Counted from the first letter of the stretch, positions 47,686 through 57,138 are shown. The stretch is 59,271 nt of DNA from WHTX01 sp038255145 (GCA_038255145.1 JBBSLP010000035.1:1-59271); one strand, 5' to 3'. Made by a program: numbers and translations. The notes: a model not told the origin generated them from the sequence alone.

Positions 47686-48459
47686 TCATGAGGCACGCAC
47701 CTCTGTGCGTGCCCACGGCGACGGCGGAGCGACCAGTGGTTCGCGTCGGCCGTCTTCGTGTGCAATCCATTGGTAGAGCCGGCGCACCCGGCCGTCCGGC
47801 CACGTCGTCCCCGGGTCGAGCACGGCCACGAGCTCGGACGGCCGCACGGTGCGCGGCTGGGTCCCCAGCTCGGCGACGATCGTGCTGCCCGCCTCGTCTC
47901 CTGGGGCCGTAGCCCATGGGTCCTCGGGGTGGACGGGGTGGACGGCGCCGGAGAGCGCCTGCAGGGAGCGGAGCTGGGGGCGCAGGTCGTCCGTCACGGA
48001 ACGGCCCTTGCGCTCCCGGGTGACAGGGAGCTCGGACGCGGCCAGGGCGCGCTCCACAGCGCTGGCCGCGAGATCAGGGGGCAGCTCGGCGAAGGCGATC
48101 GACCAGCCACAGCTGGTGACCGACTCCTGGAGCGAAGGGGACCCGGGAACGACCGGGCCGATGGCGAGGACCTCGACGCCCACGGGCAGTGCGTCGCCCA
48201 GCTTGACGGCCAGCTCGTCGAGCGGGGCCAACTGGTCGACGCGATCCGGATCGATGTCGATGTCGAGGTACTCGGCCCAGCTCTCCGCCCCCGTAGCGAG
48301 GGCCAGGCCGAAGTGGAGACGGGGTCGGGGCACGAAGCCCACGCTGTAGGCCACGGGCACGTCGGTGCGCCGCAGGGCCCGCTCCCAGATGCGGGCCAGG
48401 TCACGGTGCGACAGGAACCGCACCTTGCCCACCTTGCTGAAGCGGACCCGGATCCTCAT
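47686..48459 (-). CDS. TIGR03936 family radical SAM-associated protein (DUF2344)
   Basis: This 257-residue protein has the DUF2344 start MRIRVRFSKVGKVRFLSHRD and LARIWERALRRTDVPVAYSV, with GFVPRPRLHFGLALATGAES. It always neighbours or is fused to the TIGR03960 radical SAM protein, which lies 10 bp upstream here. Function is unknown, but the constant place beside RNase E/G and ribosomal genes suggests a role in tRNA or rRNA modification (inference). ATG 48459 fits the conserved start. Confidence 0.92.
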   Translation of the reverse strand: MRIRVRFSKVGKVRFLSHRDLARIWERALRRTDVPVAYSVGFVPRPRLHFGLALATGAESWAEYLDIDIDPDRVDQLAPLDELAVKLGDALPVGVEVLAIGPVVPGSPSLQESVTSCGWSIAFAELPPDLAASAVERALAASELPVTRERKGRSVTDDLRPQLRSLQALSGAVHPVHPEDPWATAPGDEAGSTIVAELGTQPRTVRPSELVAVLDPGTTWPDGRVRRLYQWIAHEDGRREPLVAPPSPWARTEVRAS

Positions 48460-48469
48460 GTGAAGGTCC

Positions 48470-50437
48470 TCATCGGGGCCCGGCCGACACCGGTCGACCA
48501 GTGAGCAGGCGCACGGGGACCTCGCCACCGACGGCGATGTCCTGGCCCGTGCCCTGGCTGCCACCGGCGGGCGGGGTGGCCGACGCCACCCGGTGCTCGA
48601 TGCCGTACCCGGTGCAGGCGCCGCAGTCGTAGCACGGCGTCCACCGGCAGTCGGGCAGGCCGACGGCCTCGAGGGCGTCGCGCCAGTCCTGCCACAGGAA
48701 GTCCTTGTGCAGCCCGGCCGACAGGTGCTCCCAGGGCAGCACCTCGTGCTCGGTGCGGTGCCGGTGCACGTACCAGTCGACCGACAGGCCCTCGGCGGCC
48801 ATGGCCTCGAGCCAGCGGTCGAGGGCGAAGTGCTCGCTCCACTCCTGGAACGTGCCCCCCGCCCGCCACACCCGCTCGAGCACGGCGCCCAGGCGCCGGT
48901 CGCCGCGGGACAGCAGGCCCTCGACCAGGGTGGCCTTGGGGTCGTGCCACTTCAGGTCGACGCCACGCACCTTGCGGGTGGCGTCACGCAGCAGGTTGAC
49001 CTTGCGCTGCAGCTCGGTGACGGTGTTCTGGCCGAACCACTGGAAGGGGGTGAAGGGCTTGGGCACGAAGCCGCCGATGGAGGCCGTCACCGACGCCCCC
49101 TGGTGGTAGCCCTGGCCGATCGACGCGCAGCGCCGGGCCAGCTCAGCGATGCCCAGGGTGTCCTCGTCGGTCTCCGTGGGCAGGCCGGTGAGGAAGTAGA
49201 GCTTGACCCGCTTCCAGCCCTGGCTGAAGGCGGCGTCGACCGCCCCGTACAGGTCTTCCTCGCGGATCAGCTTGTTGATGACCTGGCGCATGCGCCAGGT
49301 GCCGGCCTCGGGGGCGAAGGTCAACCCCGTGCGGCGGGCCTTCTGGATCTCGGTGGCGATGCCCACGGTGAAGGCGTCGACCCGCAGGCTGGGCAGGGAC
49401 ACCGACACCGGCGAGGTGCCACAGCCGCCGGGGTCGCCCACGATGTCGGCCACCACCCGCTCGATGCCCGAGAAGTCGGCGGTGGACAGCGAGGTGAGCG
49501 CCACCTCGTCGTAGCCGGTGCGCCTGATGCCCTCGGTGACCATCTTGCGCACCTGGTCGGCAGGCCGTTCGCGCACCGGGCGGGTGATCATGCCCGCCTG
49601 GCAGAAGCGGCAGCCCCGGGTACAGCCCCGGAAGACCTCGACGTTGAGGCGGTCGTGGACCACCTCGGTCAGCGGCACCAGCTGGTTCTTGGGGTACGGC
49701 CACTGGCCCAGGTCGGCCACGGTGCGCTTCTCGATGCGCTCGGGCACGTCGGGGTAGAGGGGGGTGACGGCGACGATGGCGGGGCCGTCGTAGGCCACGT
49801 CGTACAGCGAGGGCACGTAGACCCCGGGGACCTTGGCCAGCTCGCGCAGCACGCCCTGGCGGGAGCCCTCGGTCTTGCCCGATGCCTTCCAGCCCCGCAG
49901 CACGTCGGTCATCTCGCCGATGACCTCTTCACCGTCGCCGAGCACGAAGGCGTCGACGAAGTCGGCCAGGGGCTCGGGGTTGTAGGTGCAGTGCCCACCG
50001 GCGAAGACCAGGGGGTGCTCGGGGCGACGGTCAGCGGCCCGCACGGGCACGCCGGCCAGATCGATGCAGTTCAGCAGGTTGGTGAAGACGAGCTCGGCCG
50101 ACAGGTTGAAGGCCATGACGTCGAACTCGCCGGCGGGGCGGTGGGTGTCGACGGAGAAGAGGGGGAGACCGGTGCGGCGCAGCTCGGCCTCGAGGTCGGT
50201 CCACGGGGCGTAGGACCGCTCGGCCGTGGCGTCGTCGCGCTCGTTGAGGATCTCGTAGAGGATCTGCAGGCCCTGGTTGGGCAGCCCGATCTCGTAGGTG
50301 TCGGGGTAGAGCAGCAGCCAGGCGACCAACGAGGGGTCGTGTGACGGTGTCTGAGCACCGTCTTCGCACCCGATGTAGCGGGCCGGCTTCTCGACTCGGG
50401 CGAGGACGGGCTCGAGCTGAGGCCAGATCGAGGTCAT
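48470..50437 (-). CDS. TIGR03960 family B12-binding radical SAM protein
   Basis: This 655-residue protein has a B12-binding-like N-terminal part (WLLLYPDTYEIGLPNQGLQI, LVFAGGHCTYNPEPLADFVD, AFVLGDGEEVIGEM). The radical SAM domain carries the 4Fe-4S motif CxxxCxxC at C272, C276 and C279 (FRGCTRGCRFCQAGMITRPV). A C-terminal part ends with a Cys pair (TPCYDCGACTGYG). It probably modifies an RNA or protein by radical chemistry; the substrate is unknown. ATG 50437 has a TACCCT element 11 nt upstream. It is coupled to the DUF2344 gene. Confidence 0.93.
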   Translation of the reverse strand: MTSIWPQLEPVLARVEKPARYIGCEDGAQTPSHDPSLVAWLLLYPDTYEIGLPNQGLQILYEILNERDDATAERSYAPWTDLEAELRRTGLPLFSVDTHRPAGEFDVMAFNLSAELVFTNLLNCIDLAGVPVRAADRRPEHPLVFAGGHCTYNPEPLADFVDAFVLGDGEEVIGEMTDVLRGWKASGKTEGSRQGVLRELAKVPGVYVPSLYDVAYDGPAIVAVTPLYPDVPERIEKRTVADLGQWPYPKNQLVPLTEVVHDRLNVEVFRGCTRGCRFCQAGMITRPVRERPADQVRKMVTEGIRRTGYDEVALTSLSTADFSGIERVVADIVGDPGGCGTSPVSVSLPSLRVDAFTVGIATEIQKARRTGLTFAPEAGTWRMRQVINKLIREEDLYGAVDAAFSQGWKRVKLYFLTGLPTETDEDTLGIAELARRCASIGQGYHQGASVTASIGGFVPKPFTPFQWFGQNTVTELQRKVNLLRDATRKVRGVDLKWHDPKATLVEGLLSRGDRRLGAVLERVWRAGGTFQEWSEHFALDRWLEAMAAEGLSVDWYVHRHRTEHEVLPWEHLSAGLHKDFLWQDWRDALEAVGLPDCRWTPCYDCGACTGYGIEHRVASATPPAGGSQGTGQDIAVGGEVPVRLLTGRPVSAGPR

Positions 50438-50539
50438 GTCACTAGGGAAGGGTAGTTGATCGCAGCACCAGTCGGGGCACCCGGGCTCCAGCAGGCTCCG
50501 TGGCCGCCTCCCCACCGACCGCATGGAAGGGGGTGGGCG

Positions 50540-51664
50540 TCAGCGGAAGCGACGCATGCGCACGTTGATGACCAGACCGATGGAAGCCCAGGTCGTGAGC
50601 ATGGAGGACCCCCCGTAGGACACGAAGGGCAGGGGGATGCCGGTGATGGGCATGATGCCCATGGTCATGCCCACGTTCTGGAAGAGCTGGAAGGCCAACA
50701 TGACGAGCACGCCCACGCAGATGAGGGCACCGAAGTCGTCGCGGGCCAACTGCGCCGAGCGCATGGTGCGCAACGCCACCACCCCGAAGAGCACGAGCAG
50801 GCCGGCCGAGCCCACGAAGCCCAGCTCCTCGCCCACGGCGGTGAAGATGAAGTCGGTCTGCTGCTCGGGCACGTAGCCGGCCTGGGTCTGGGGCCCCTTG
50901 CCGTAGCCCCAACCCCGCAACCCCCCCAGCGAGATGGCCGTCTGGGACTGGTCGGCGTTGTAGGCCGCAGCCCGGGCCGACGCCCCCTGGCCCCCGGTGA
51001 TGAACACGGTCAGGCGGTCGCGCTGGTACCCCTCGAGGAAGCCCGAGTTGAGCACGGCCACCACGCCCAACAGCCCCACCAGGGCCAGGGCGCCCAGGTA
51101 GCGGGCCTTGACCCCCGAGGCGATGAGCAGGCCGGCGGTGACGGCCACGAACACCAGGGTGGTGCCCAGGTCGGGCTGCAACATGATGAGGGCCATGGGC
51201 ACCCCGGCCAGGACCAGGGTGATGAGCAGGGGCCAGCCGTCGAGCCGGTTGCGCCGGCTGGCCAGGTAGGCGGCCAGCATGACGATGAGCACGATCTTGG
51301 CCGGCTCGGAGGGCTGGAGCTGGAAGGGCCCGAAGGCGTACCAGGCCTGGGCGCCCTTGACGTTGGTGCCCACGACGAGGACGCCGGCCAACAGGGCGAG
51401 GGTGACCACGTACATGGCCGGGGCGATCTCGCGCAGTCGCCGGTAGTCCACGAGGGCCGACACCGCGACCACGACCGCGCTCACGATGAGGAAGATGATC
51501 TCCCGGCCCAGGTAGGACGTGTCGGCGGCATCGCCGGTGCCCTTGGTGGTGGAGAACACCATGGCCGCGCCGAGGATGCTGAGGGCGGCCGCGGCGACGA
51601 GCAGGACCCAGTCGACGTTGCGGGCCGGGCTGGTGGGGTCGTCGTGGAGGGAGTCGATCCTCAT
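50540..51664 (-). CDS. rodA: Rod shape-determining peptidoglycan glycosyltransferase RodA
   Basis: This 374-residue SEDS protein with ten membrane helices polymerises lipid II during cell elongation. Typical parts are NVDWVLLVAAAALSILGAAM, AWYAFGPFQLQPSEPAKIVL, MLQPDLGTTLVFVAVTAG, YVPEQQTDFIFTAVGEELGF and PFVSYGGSSMLTTWASIGLV. Its gene follows the transpeptidase gene by 10 bp, the cognate SEDS-PBP pair. Assignment to RodA rather than FtsW rests on this mre/mrdA context. Confidence 0.95.
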   Translation of the reverse strand: MRIDSLHDDPTSPARNVDWVLLVAAAALSILGAAMVFSTTKGTGDAADTSYLGREIIFLIVSAVVVAVSALVDYRRLREIAPAMYVVTLALLAGVLVVGTNVKGAQAWYAFGPFQLQPSEPAKIVLIVMLAAYLASRRNRLDGWPLLITLVLAGVPMALIMLQPDLGTTLVFVAVTAGLLIASGVKARYLGALALVGLLGVVAVLNSGFLEGYQRDRLTVFITGGQGASARAAAYNADQSQTAISLGGLRGWGYGKGPQTQAGYVPEQQTDFIFTAVGEELGFVGSAGLLVLFGVVALRTMRSAQLARDDFGALICVGVLVMLAFQLFQNVGMTMGIMPITGIPLPFVSYGGSSMLTTWASIGLVINVRMRRFR

Positions 51665-51674
51665 CTCTCGAACC

Positions 51675-54062
51675 TCACGTGACCCGCTCCCGGCGGCGGC
51701 GCACCGGCCGGGACGAGGGTCGGCGGCGCCCCGAGGTGGTTGTGCCGCCCGCGGGGGTGACGGCGGCGGTGTCGGGGGAGCTGGCCGGCGCCGTCGGCGA
51801 CGTGGGGACCGTGGTGGCCGTGGCCGGGGGGGCCGTGGTCTCCGACGTCGGCGCCACCGTGGTCGTGGGTGCGTCCACGGCGGAGGTGTCGGTGGTGTCC
51901 GGCTCCACCTGCTCCGTGTCGTCCGTGGCGCCCGATCCGCCGTCCTTGGACGAGTCGGCCGTGCCGCTGTCGGAGCTGCCCCCCGAGCCCCCGGCTGCGG
52001 TCGTCGAGGTGGTGGCTCCCGGCACCGTGGTCGTCACCGGGTCGGGGGTGACGAAGGGCTTGACCTCGGGCAGTTGCTCGAACACCCGCCGCACCAGGGG
52101 TACGGCGGCGTCGGCGCCGAAGCCCGATTCCTCGAGCACGGCCAGCACCACGTACTTCGGGTTCTCGGTGGGCCCGTAGGCCGCGAACAGGGCGGTGTCG
52201 GCCTTGCCCTCGACCTGGGCGGTACCGGTCTTGCCGGCGATGCGGAAGCGGTCGAGGGGGAAGCCGGTGAAGCCGTCGTAGGCGGTACCGCCACTCTCCC
52301 CCACCACCCCGGCCAGCCCGCCGCTGATGTCGGTGGCGATGGAGGGGGGCAGGTCGACCCGGGCCAGCTCACGGGGTTCGAAGGTGCGGGTGGGCTGGCC
52401 GGTGTCGTGGTCCAGCACGGCCTTGGCCACCGATGGAGCCAGGACCCGGCCCCCGTTGGCCAGGGTGGCGTACACGTTGGCCAGCTGCAGGGGGGTGACG
52501 GCCAGATCGCCCTGGCCGATGGCCAGGTTGACGTTGTCACCGGTGAACCAGTCGCCCACCGGGAAGGCCTCGGGGTTCTCGGCGTGGCGGGCCGCCTTGG
52601 TGGCGGGGTCGCTGACCAGCCCCGCGCTCTCCTCGGGCAGCTGGATGCCGGTGGGAGCACCGAGGCCGAAGGCCCGGGCCGCATCCTGCATGGGGGTGGG
52701 GCCCAGGGTGGTCTGGGCGTTCGAGAACTTCTCCCCCAGGCGGTAGAAGTAGGTGTCCGAGGACACGACCAGGGCCCGGTGCAGGTCGACCTTGCCGTAG
52801 GCGGTACGGCCGGCGTTCTGGAACTCACAGCCGGCGCCCTGGGCCTCGCACTCCTCGAGGACGTAGTAGCCCCGATCGTTGTACTCCTCGGCGGGATCCA
52901 ACAGACCGGTGCGCAGGGCGGCGTAGGTGGTCACGGGCTTGAACGTCGACCCCGGGGCGTAGACGCTCTGGATGCCCCGGTTGAGCAGGGGGAAGTGGGC
53001 CGAGGCGTTGGTGAGCTCGGCGAAGCGGTAGGCGCCGATGCCACCCACGAACTCGGAGGGGTCGTAGGAGGGGTTGCTGGCCATGGCCAGGACCTCGCCG
53101 CTCGGGGCGTCGAGCACGATCACCGTTCCCGCCGGGGCGGTGACGTCGGGATCGGTCTCCTTGCGCTTGGGTCGCTCGCGCGCTTCCTGGAGCGCCTCTC
53201 CCAGCAGGCGCTCGGTCTGGCGCTGCAGCTCGAGGTCGATGGTGAGGACGAGGTCGTCGCCACTCTGGGGCTCGGCCACCGACGCCGTGCCCACCTCGAC
53301 GTTGCGCAGGTCGACGAGGATGTTGCGCTCGCCGGGAACCCCCCGCAGGTCGTTCTCGAACATGTACTCGACACCGGCCTTGCCCATGTCGTCGCCGGGC
53401 TCGTAGTGCTTGGGGCTCGAGGCCCGGGCCGCGAGCTCGTCCTCGTTGACGGCGCCGACGTACCCGAGCAGGTGGGAGGCCACAGGCCCGTTGGGATAGG
53501 TGCGCAGCCACACCCGGGTGGCGTCCACGGAGGGGAACTCGAAGGGACGCTCGAGCAGCTGGACCTCGAGGTCCTGGCTCACGTCCTCGGCGATGGGCAC
53601 GGGCTTGAAGGGGTCGTACTGGGGGTCGACGAGGCGGTCCTCGATGTCCTGCACCTTGATGGGCACGCCGGCCTCGTTGAGGACCCGTGAGAGCCGACCC
53701 AGCAGCCCCGCCTTGTCCTCGACGGTGGCGTACTTCTGGCGGTCGATGGTGACCACGATCGACTCGCGGCTGTCCACCAGCACCCGTTGACCGGTGCGGT
53801 CGAGGATGCGCCCCCGCTCGGCCTGGTAGCGCACCACCTCTTCGGTGGGCACGGGGCGCACCTCGTCGAGGGTGGTGGGCTGGAGCACCTGCAGGAAGTA
53901 CAGGCGGGCGAAGAGGGCGGCGAACAACGACACGCAGACGATGCCGATGACGGCGACCCGCAGGGGGGGCGCATCGTCGGTCACGTCGCCGGCCGGCTCC
54001 CCCGGGCGCGGTCCTGGCCCCACCGGGTCGGGAGCAGGGAGTTGGCGTGCACGGCCCACCAT
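51675..54062 (-). CDS. mrdA: Penicillin-binding protein 2 (elongation transpeptidase)
   Basis: This 795-residue class B PBP has one membrane helix (VAVIGIVCVSLFAALFARLY), a pedestal domain with RGRILDRTGQRVLVDSRES, and the transpeptidase domain. The catalytic S372 is in APGSTFKP, SSD stands in SSDTYFYRLG, and KTG starts at K611 in AGKTGTAQ. After about residue 675 an unusual extracellular tail of roughly 120 residues follows. It is rich in Thr, Ser, Pro and Gly and ends in an Arg cluster. The tail is not part of the family. ATG 54062 was chosen; GTG 53984 is possible. It works with RodA and MreBCD. Confidence 0.94.
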   Translation of the reverse strand: MVGRARQLPAPDPVGPGPRPGEPAGDVTDDAPPLRVAVIGIVCVSLFAALFARLYFLQVLQPTTLDEVRPVPTEEVVRYQAERGRILDRTGQRVLVDSRESIVVTIDRQKYATVEDKAGLLGRLSRVLNEAGVPIKVQDIEDRLVDPQYDPFKPVPIAEDVSQDLEVQLLERPFEFPSVDATRVWLRTYPNGPVASHLLGYVGAVNEDELAARASSPKHYEPGDDMGKAGVEYMFENDLRGVPGERNILVDLRNVEVGTASVAEPQSGDDLVLTIDLELQRQTERLLGEALQEARERPKRKETDPDVTAPAGTVIVLDAPSGEVLAMASNPSYDPSEFVGGIGAYRFAELTNASAHFPLLNRGIQSVYAPGSTFKPVTTYAALRTGLLDPAEEYNDRGYYVLEECEAQGAGCEFQNAGRTAYGKVDLHRALVVSSDTYFYRLGEKFSNAQTTLGPTPMQDAARAFGLGAPTGIQLPEESAGLVSDPATKAARHAENPEAFPVGDWFTGDNVNLAIGQGDLAVTPLQLANVYATLANGGRVLAPSVAKAVLDHDTGQPTRTFEPRELARVDLPPSIATDISGGLAGVVGESGGTAYDGFTGFPLDRFRIAGKTGTAQVEGKADTALFAAYGPTENPKYVVLAVLEESGFGADAAVPLVRRVFEQLPEVKPFVTPDPVTTTVPGATTSTTAAGGSGGSSDSGTADSSKDGGSGATDDTEQVEPDTTDTSAVDAPTTTVAPTSETTAPPATATTVPTSPTAPASSPDTAAVTPAGGTTTSGRRRPSSRPVRRRRERVT

Positions 54063-54113
54063 TCCAGCACGCCGCCGGCGGGGACGGTGGGCGCCCCCGG
54101 TCGCTGGAGGGTC

Positions 54114-54629
54114 TCAGACACCCAACCGCTCGGGCACGGCCGGGCCCCACACCCACCCCAGCAGGCGCACCGCAGGGAGGGCCAGCACACCGTTGACCAA
54201 GGCCACCACCACGACGATGCGCAGGACGGGCGCGCCCAGGAGCCCGTCCTGGCCCAGCACCAGCCCCGCAGCCACGTAACCCAACACCCCCAGGGCGCTG
54301 GTGAGGACCACGCAGCCCACCCGCCACCAGCGGGGGTGGGTGGCCAGGGGCAGCTGGAAGGCGCCGGCACCGAAGGAGACGAGGGCGTAGACGAGAGCGG
54401 TCATGCCCAGAGGGGTCTGCAGGAACAGGTCGTAGCCCAGCCCGGCCACGAAGCCGGTGATGGCGCCCCGATCGGGCCCCGCCGCCACCCCCGCAGCGAC
54501 CGAGGCCAACAGCACGATGTCGGGCGACACCCCGACGAAGTGCAGGGGGGCGACCAGGGCCACCTGGAGGAGGACGACCACGGCGATCACGGCCATCAGG
54601 CGGGCCGCACTGGTCAGCCGGGCCACCAT
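54114..54629 (-). CDS. mreD: Rod shape-determining protein MreD
   Basis: This 171-residue membrane protein has five hydrophobic helices. Typical parts are LLQVALVAPLHFVGVSPDIV, AGPDRGAITGFVAGLGYDLF, LQTPLGMTALVYALVSFGAG and a C-terminal VNGVLALPAVRLLGW. It belongs to the elongasome membrane complex. The ATG overlaps the mreC stop by one base (TGATG). Identification rests on fold pattern plus position between mreC and mrdA. Confidence 0.9.
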   Translation of the reverse strand: MVARLTSAARLMAVIAVVVLLQVALVAPLHFVGVSPDIVLLASVAAGVAAGPDRGAITGFVAGLGYDLFLQTPLGMTALVYALVSFGAGAFQLPLATHPRWWRVGCVVLTSALGVLGYVAAGLVLGQDGLLGAPVLRIVVVVALVNGVLALPAVRLLGWVWGPAVPERLGV

Positions 54630-55507
54630 CACCGCTGGGGGCCCGACAGCAGCACCGTCACGTAGGACAGGCTGGCGGGCTCGACGAACAGCTTGACCTC
54701 GACGTCGCGCAGCGGCTTCTCCCCCCCACCGGGGACCGTGGGTCGGGGGCCTTCGGTGGCGGGGCCCAGACCGGTGCTGGTGACCCGCCCCACGAGGATG
54801 TCGGGGGGGAAGAGGCTGGAGTCCAGGCCGCTGGTGACGAGGCCCGCACCGTCCTCGATGCCGGTGGCGGGATCGATCTCGCCCTGCAGGACCAGGTTCA
54901 TGCCCGGCCCCTGGCCCCGGGCCAGGAACGTGGTCTGGGCGTTGCCCCCCACCAGGCGCACGCCCACGCCGAACCCGCGGGTGTCGGCCAGCTCGATCAC
55001 CGACCGGGTGGGGAAGACCTGGGAGATGCGGCCGACGAGACCGGCGTCGGTCACCACGGTCAGGTTGTCGGCGATGCCGTCGTCGCTGCCCTTGTCGATG
55101 CGGATCGTGTTCTCGAAGTTCGACGGTGAGCCGGCCACCACCCGGGCCAGCACCTTCTGGATGCCCGCCGGGGTCTGGATGTTCTGCTGGGCCAGGATGG
55201 TGTCGAGCTGCTGACGGGCGTTGGCGTCGTCGACCTCGGTGGCCCGCAGGCGGTCGATCTCGGCCCGCAGGTCCTCGTTCTCGGACCGAAGCCGGTCGTA
55301 GTCGGTGATGCCGTCCCACACCCCCGTCACCGGCCCGGTCACGCCCGACGCCACACCGGAGACGGGCTCGACCACGTTGCGCAACGTCTGTTGCGCCGAC
55401 TCCAGCGGCCCGAAGCCACGGAAGTCGAGCGTGATGAGGGTCACCGCCGTGGCGACCACGAGGGCGACGATGGTGCGGGAGCGCCCGCCCCGTGCCGATA
55501 GGGCCAT
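54629..55507 (-). CDS. mreC: Rod shape-determining protein MreC
   Basis: This 292-residue protein has a short cytoplasmic tail, one membrane helix (RTIVALVVATAVTLITLDFR), a coiled coil (YDRLRSENEDLRAEIDRLRA) and a beta-barrel-rich MreC domain with ARVVAGSPSNFENTIRIDKG, VVTDAGLVGRISQVFPTRSV and FLARGQGPGMNLVLQGE. It scaffolds the elongasome outside the membrane. The spacing to mreB is 48 bp and to mreD -1 bp. No ribosome site is obvious at ATG 55507. Confidence 0.93.
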   Translation of the reverse strand: MALSARGGRSRTIVALVVATAVTLITLDFRGFGPLESAQQTLRNVVEPVSGVASGVTGPVTGVWDGITDYDRLRSENEDLRAEIDRLRATEVDDANARQQLDTILAQQNIQTPAGIQKVLARVVAGSPSNFENTIRIDKGSDDGIADNLTVVTDAGLVGRISQVFPTRSVIELADTRGFGVGVRLVGGNAQTTFLARGQGPGMNLVLQGEIDPATGIEDGAGLVTSGLDSSLFPPDILVGRVTSTGLGPATEGPRPTVPGGGEKPLRDVEVKLFVEPASLSYVTVLLSGPQR

Positions 55508-55555
55508 GGAGGAGAGATCAGATCAGATCGGGGAGATCAAGGGGCCGCGGCCCGG

Positions 55556-56590
55556 TCAGCCCGGAGGGGTGGCCGAGAACAGCACGCTGCGCAGGGCCTC
55601 GAACTCTTCGAGGGACTGCCCTGATCCCAGGGCGACGCAGAACAACGGGTTGGCGGCGATGCAGATGGGCATGCCCGTCTCGTGGGCCAGGCGGCGGTCG
55701 AGCCCGTTCAGCAGGGCACCGCCGCCGGCCAGGGTGATGCCCTGCTCCATGATGTCCGCCGCCAGCTCGGGCGGGGTCTTGTCCAGGGTGACCTTGACGG
55801 CGTCGATGATGGACGACACCGGCTCGGCCAGGGCCTCACGGATCTCGCTGGTGGTGATGGTGATGGTCTTGGGCAGCCCGGTGATGAGGTCCCGACCCCG
55901 CACCTCGGCCTGTAGCTCCTCGCGCAGGGGCCAGGCACCGCCGAGGGCGATCTTGACCTCTTCCGCGGTGCGCTCGCCCAGGGCCAGGCTGTACTCCTTC
56001 TTGATGTGCTGGATGATGGCCTCGTCGAGCTCGTCGCCACCGACGCGCACCGATTCCGAGGCCACGATCCCACCCAGGGAGATGACGGCCACCTCGGTGG
56101 TCCCGCCGCCGATGTCCACGATCATGTTGCCGGCCGGCTCCTGCACGGGCAGGCCGGCGCCGATGGCCGCGGCCATGGGCTCCTCGATGATGTACGCCTT
56201 GCGGGCTCCGGCGTACTCGGCGGCCTCGATGACGGCCCGCTGCTCCACCCCGGTGATGCCCGAAGGCACGGCGATGACCATGCGCGGCTTGAGCCAGCGG
56301 CGGTGGTGCACCTTGTGGATGAAGTAGCGGAGCATCTTCTCGCAGATCTCGAAGTCGGCGATGACGCCGTCCTTCAAGGGCCGCACGGCCTGGATGTGGC
56401 TGGGGGTGCGGCCGATCATCTTCTTGGCCTCGTGGCCCACGGCCAGGGGGCGACCGGTGTTGACGTCGATGGCCACCACCGAGGGCTCGTCGAGGACGAT
56501 GCCCAGACCGCGGACGTACACGAGCGTGTTCGCCGTGCCCAGGTCGACCGCCATGTCGCGGCCCATGATCATCGACAGCCTGTCAGCCAT
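55556..56590 (-). CDS. mreB: Rod shape-determining protein MreB
   Basis: This 344-residue bacterial actin has phosphate 1 DMAVDLGTANTLVYVRG, PSHIQAVRPLKDGVIADFEI, VIAVPSGITGVEQRAVIEAA, phosphate 2 NMIVDIGGGTTEVAVISLGG and the adenosine motif LAGGGALLNGLDRRLAHETG. It forms filaments that orient wall synthesis. ATG 56590 (MADRLSMIMG) has a purine-rich AGGCGG site; the open frame further upstream is noncoding. It heads mreBCD-mrdA-rodA. Confidence 0.97.
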   Translation of the reverse strand: MADRLSMIMGRDMAVDLGTANTLVYVRGLGIVLDEPSVVAIDVNTGRPLAVGHEAKKMIGRTPSHIQAVRPLKDGVIADFEICEKMLRYFIHKVHHRRWLKPRMVIAVPSGITGVEQRAVIEAAEYAGARKAYIIEEPMAAAIGAGLPVQEPAGNMIVDIGGGTTEVAVISLGGIVASESVRVGGDELDEAIIQHIKKEYSLALGERTAEEVKIALGGAWPLREELQAEVRGRDLITGLPKTITITTSEIREALAEPVSSIIDAVKVTLDKTPPELAADIMEQGITLAGGGALLNGLDRRLAHETGMPICIAANPLFCVALGSGQSLEEFEALRSVLFSATPPG

Positions 56591-56716
56591 GCCTACCGCC
56601 TCTTCCGGCGTACTCGTGGGCGTGGGAGGTCCGCAGCCAGCGTAGGGGCCGATGACGGGGCCCACAAGACGCAGCCTGCGGCCCACGACCGCAGGTGGAG
56701 GCCGATCACGAGCCCT

Positions 56717-57124
56717 TCACGATCCCGGGAAGAAGATCCCGATCTCCCGCGCCGCGGATTCGGGGCCGTCGGAGCCGTGCACGAGGTTCTCGGTCAGGAG
56801 CAGGCCCAGGTCACCGCGGATGGTGCCGGGGGCGGCGTCGCGGGGGTTGGTGACGCCCATGAGGGTGCGCACGACCTTCCACGTGTCCTCGGGACCCTCG
56901 ACGACGACGACGAAGGACGGCGAGCGGGTGATGAAGGCGATCAGATCGGCGTAGAAGGGCTTGCCGTCGTGCTCGGCGTAGTGCCGACCGGCGGTGGCCT
57001 CGTCGATGGTGCGCAGGGAGCCCGCGACCAGCCGGAGGCCCTTGCGCTCGAGGCGGCCGACGATCTCACCGACGAGGCCCCGCTCGACGGCATCGGGTTT
57101 GCAGATGACCAGGGTGCGATCCAC
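56717..57124 (-). CDS. ndk: Nucleoside diphosphate kinase
   Basis: This 135-residue enzyme equilibrates nucleoside di- and triphosphates. It has RTLVICKPDAVERGLVGEIV, HYAEHDGKPFYADLIAFITR, MGVTNPRDAAPGTIRGDLG and the phospho-histidine H116 in NLVHGSDGPESAAREI. GTG 57124 is 8 nt after a TATCGT element and probably leaderless. It lies between folC and mreB, as in other actinobacteria. Confidence 0.97.
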   Translation of the reverse strand: MDRTLVICKPDAVERGLVGEIVGRLERKGLRLVAGSLRTIDEATAGRHYAEHDGKPFYADLIAFITRSPSFVVVVEGPEDTWKVVRTLMGVTNPRDAAPGTIRGDLGLLLTENLVHGSDGPESAAREIGIFFPGS

Positions 57125-57132
57125 GTCGGCGA

Positions 57133-57138
57133 ACGATA
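57133..57138 (-). promoter_or_regulatory. -10 element TATCGT of the ndk promoter (leaderless GTG)
   Basis: On the minus strand TATCGT ends 8 nt before the ndk GTG at 57124, without a Shine-Dalgarno. Confidence 0.45.

Noticed and set aside
55508..55555. GATCAGATCAGATC repeat before mreC as a regulatory site
   Set aside because: Only two to three 5-bp units; too short to separate from chance.
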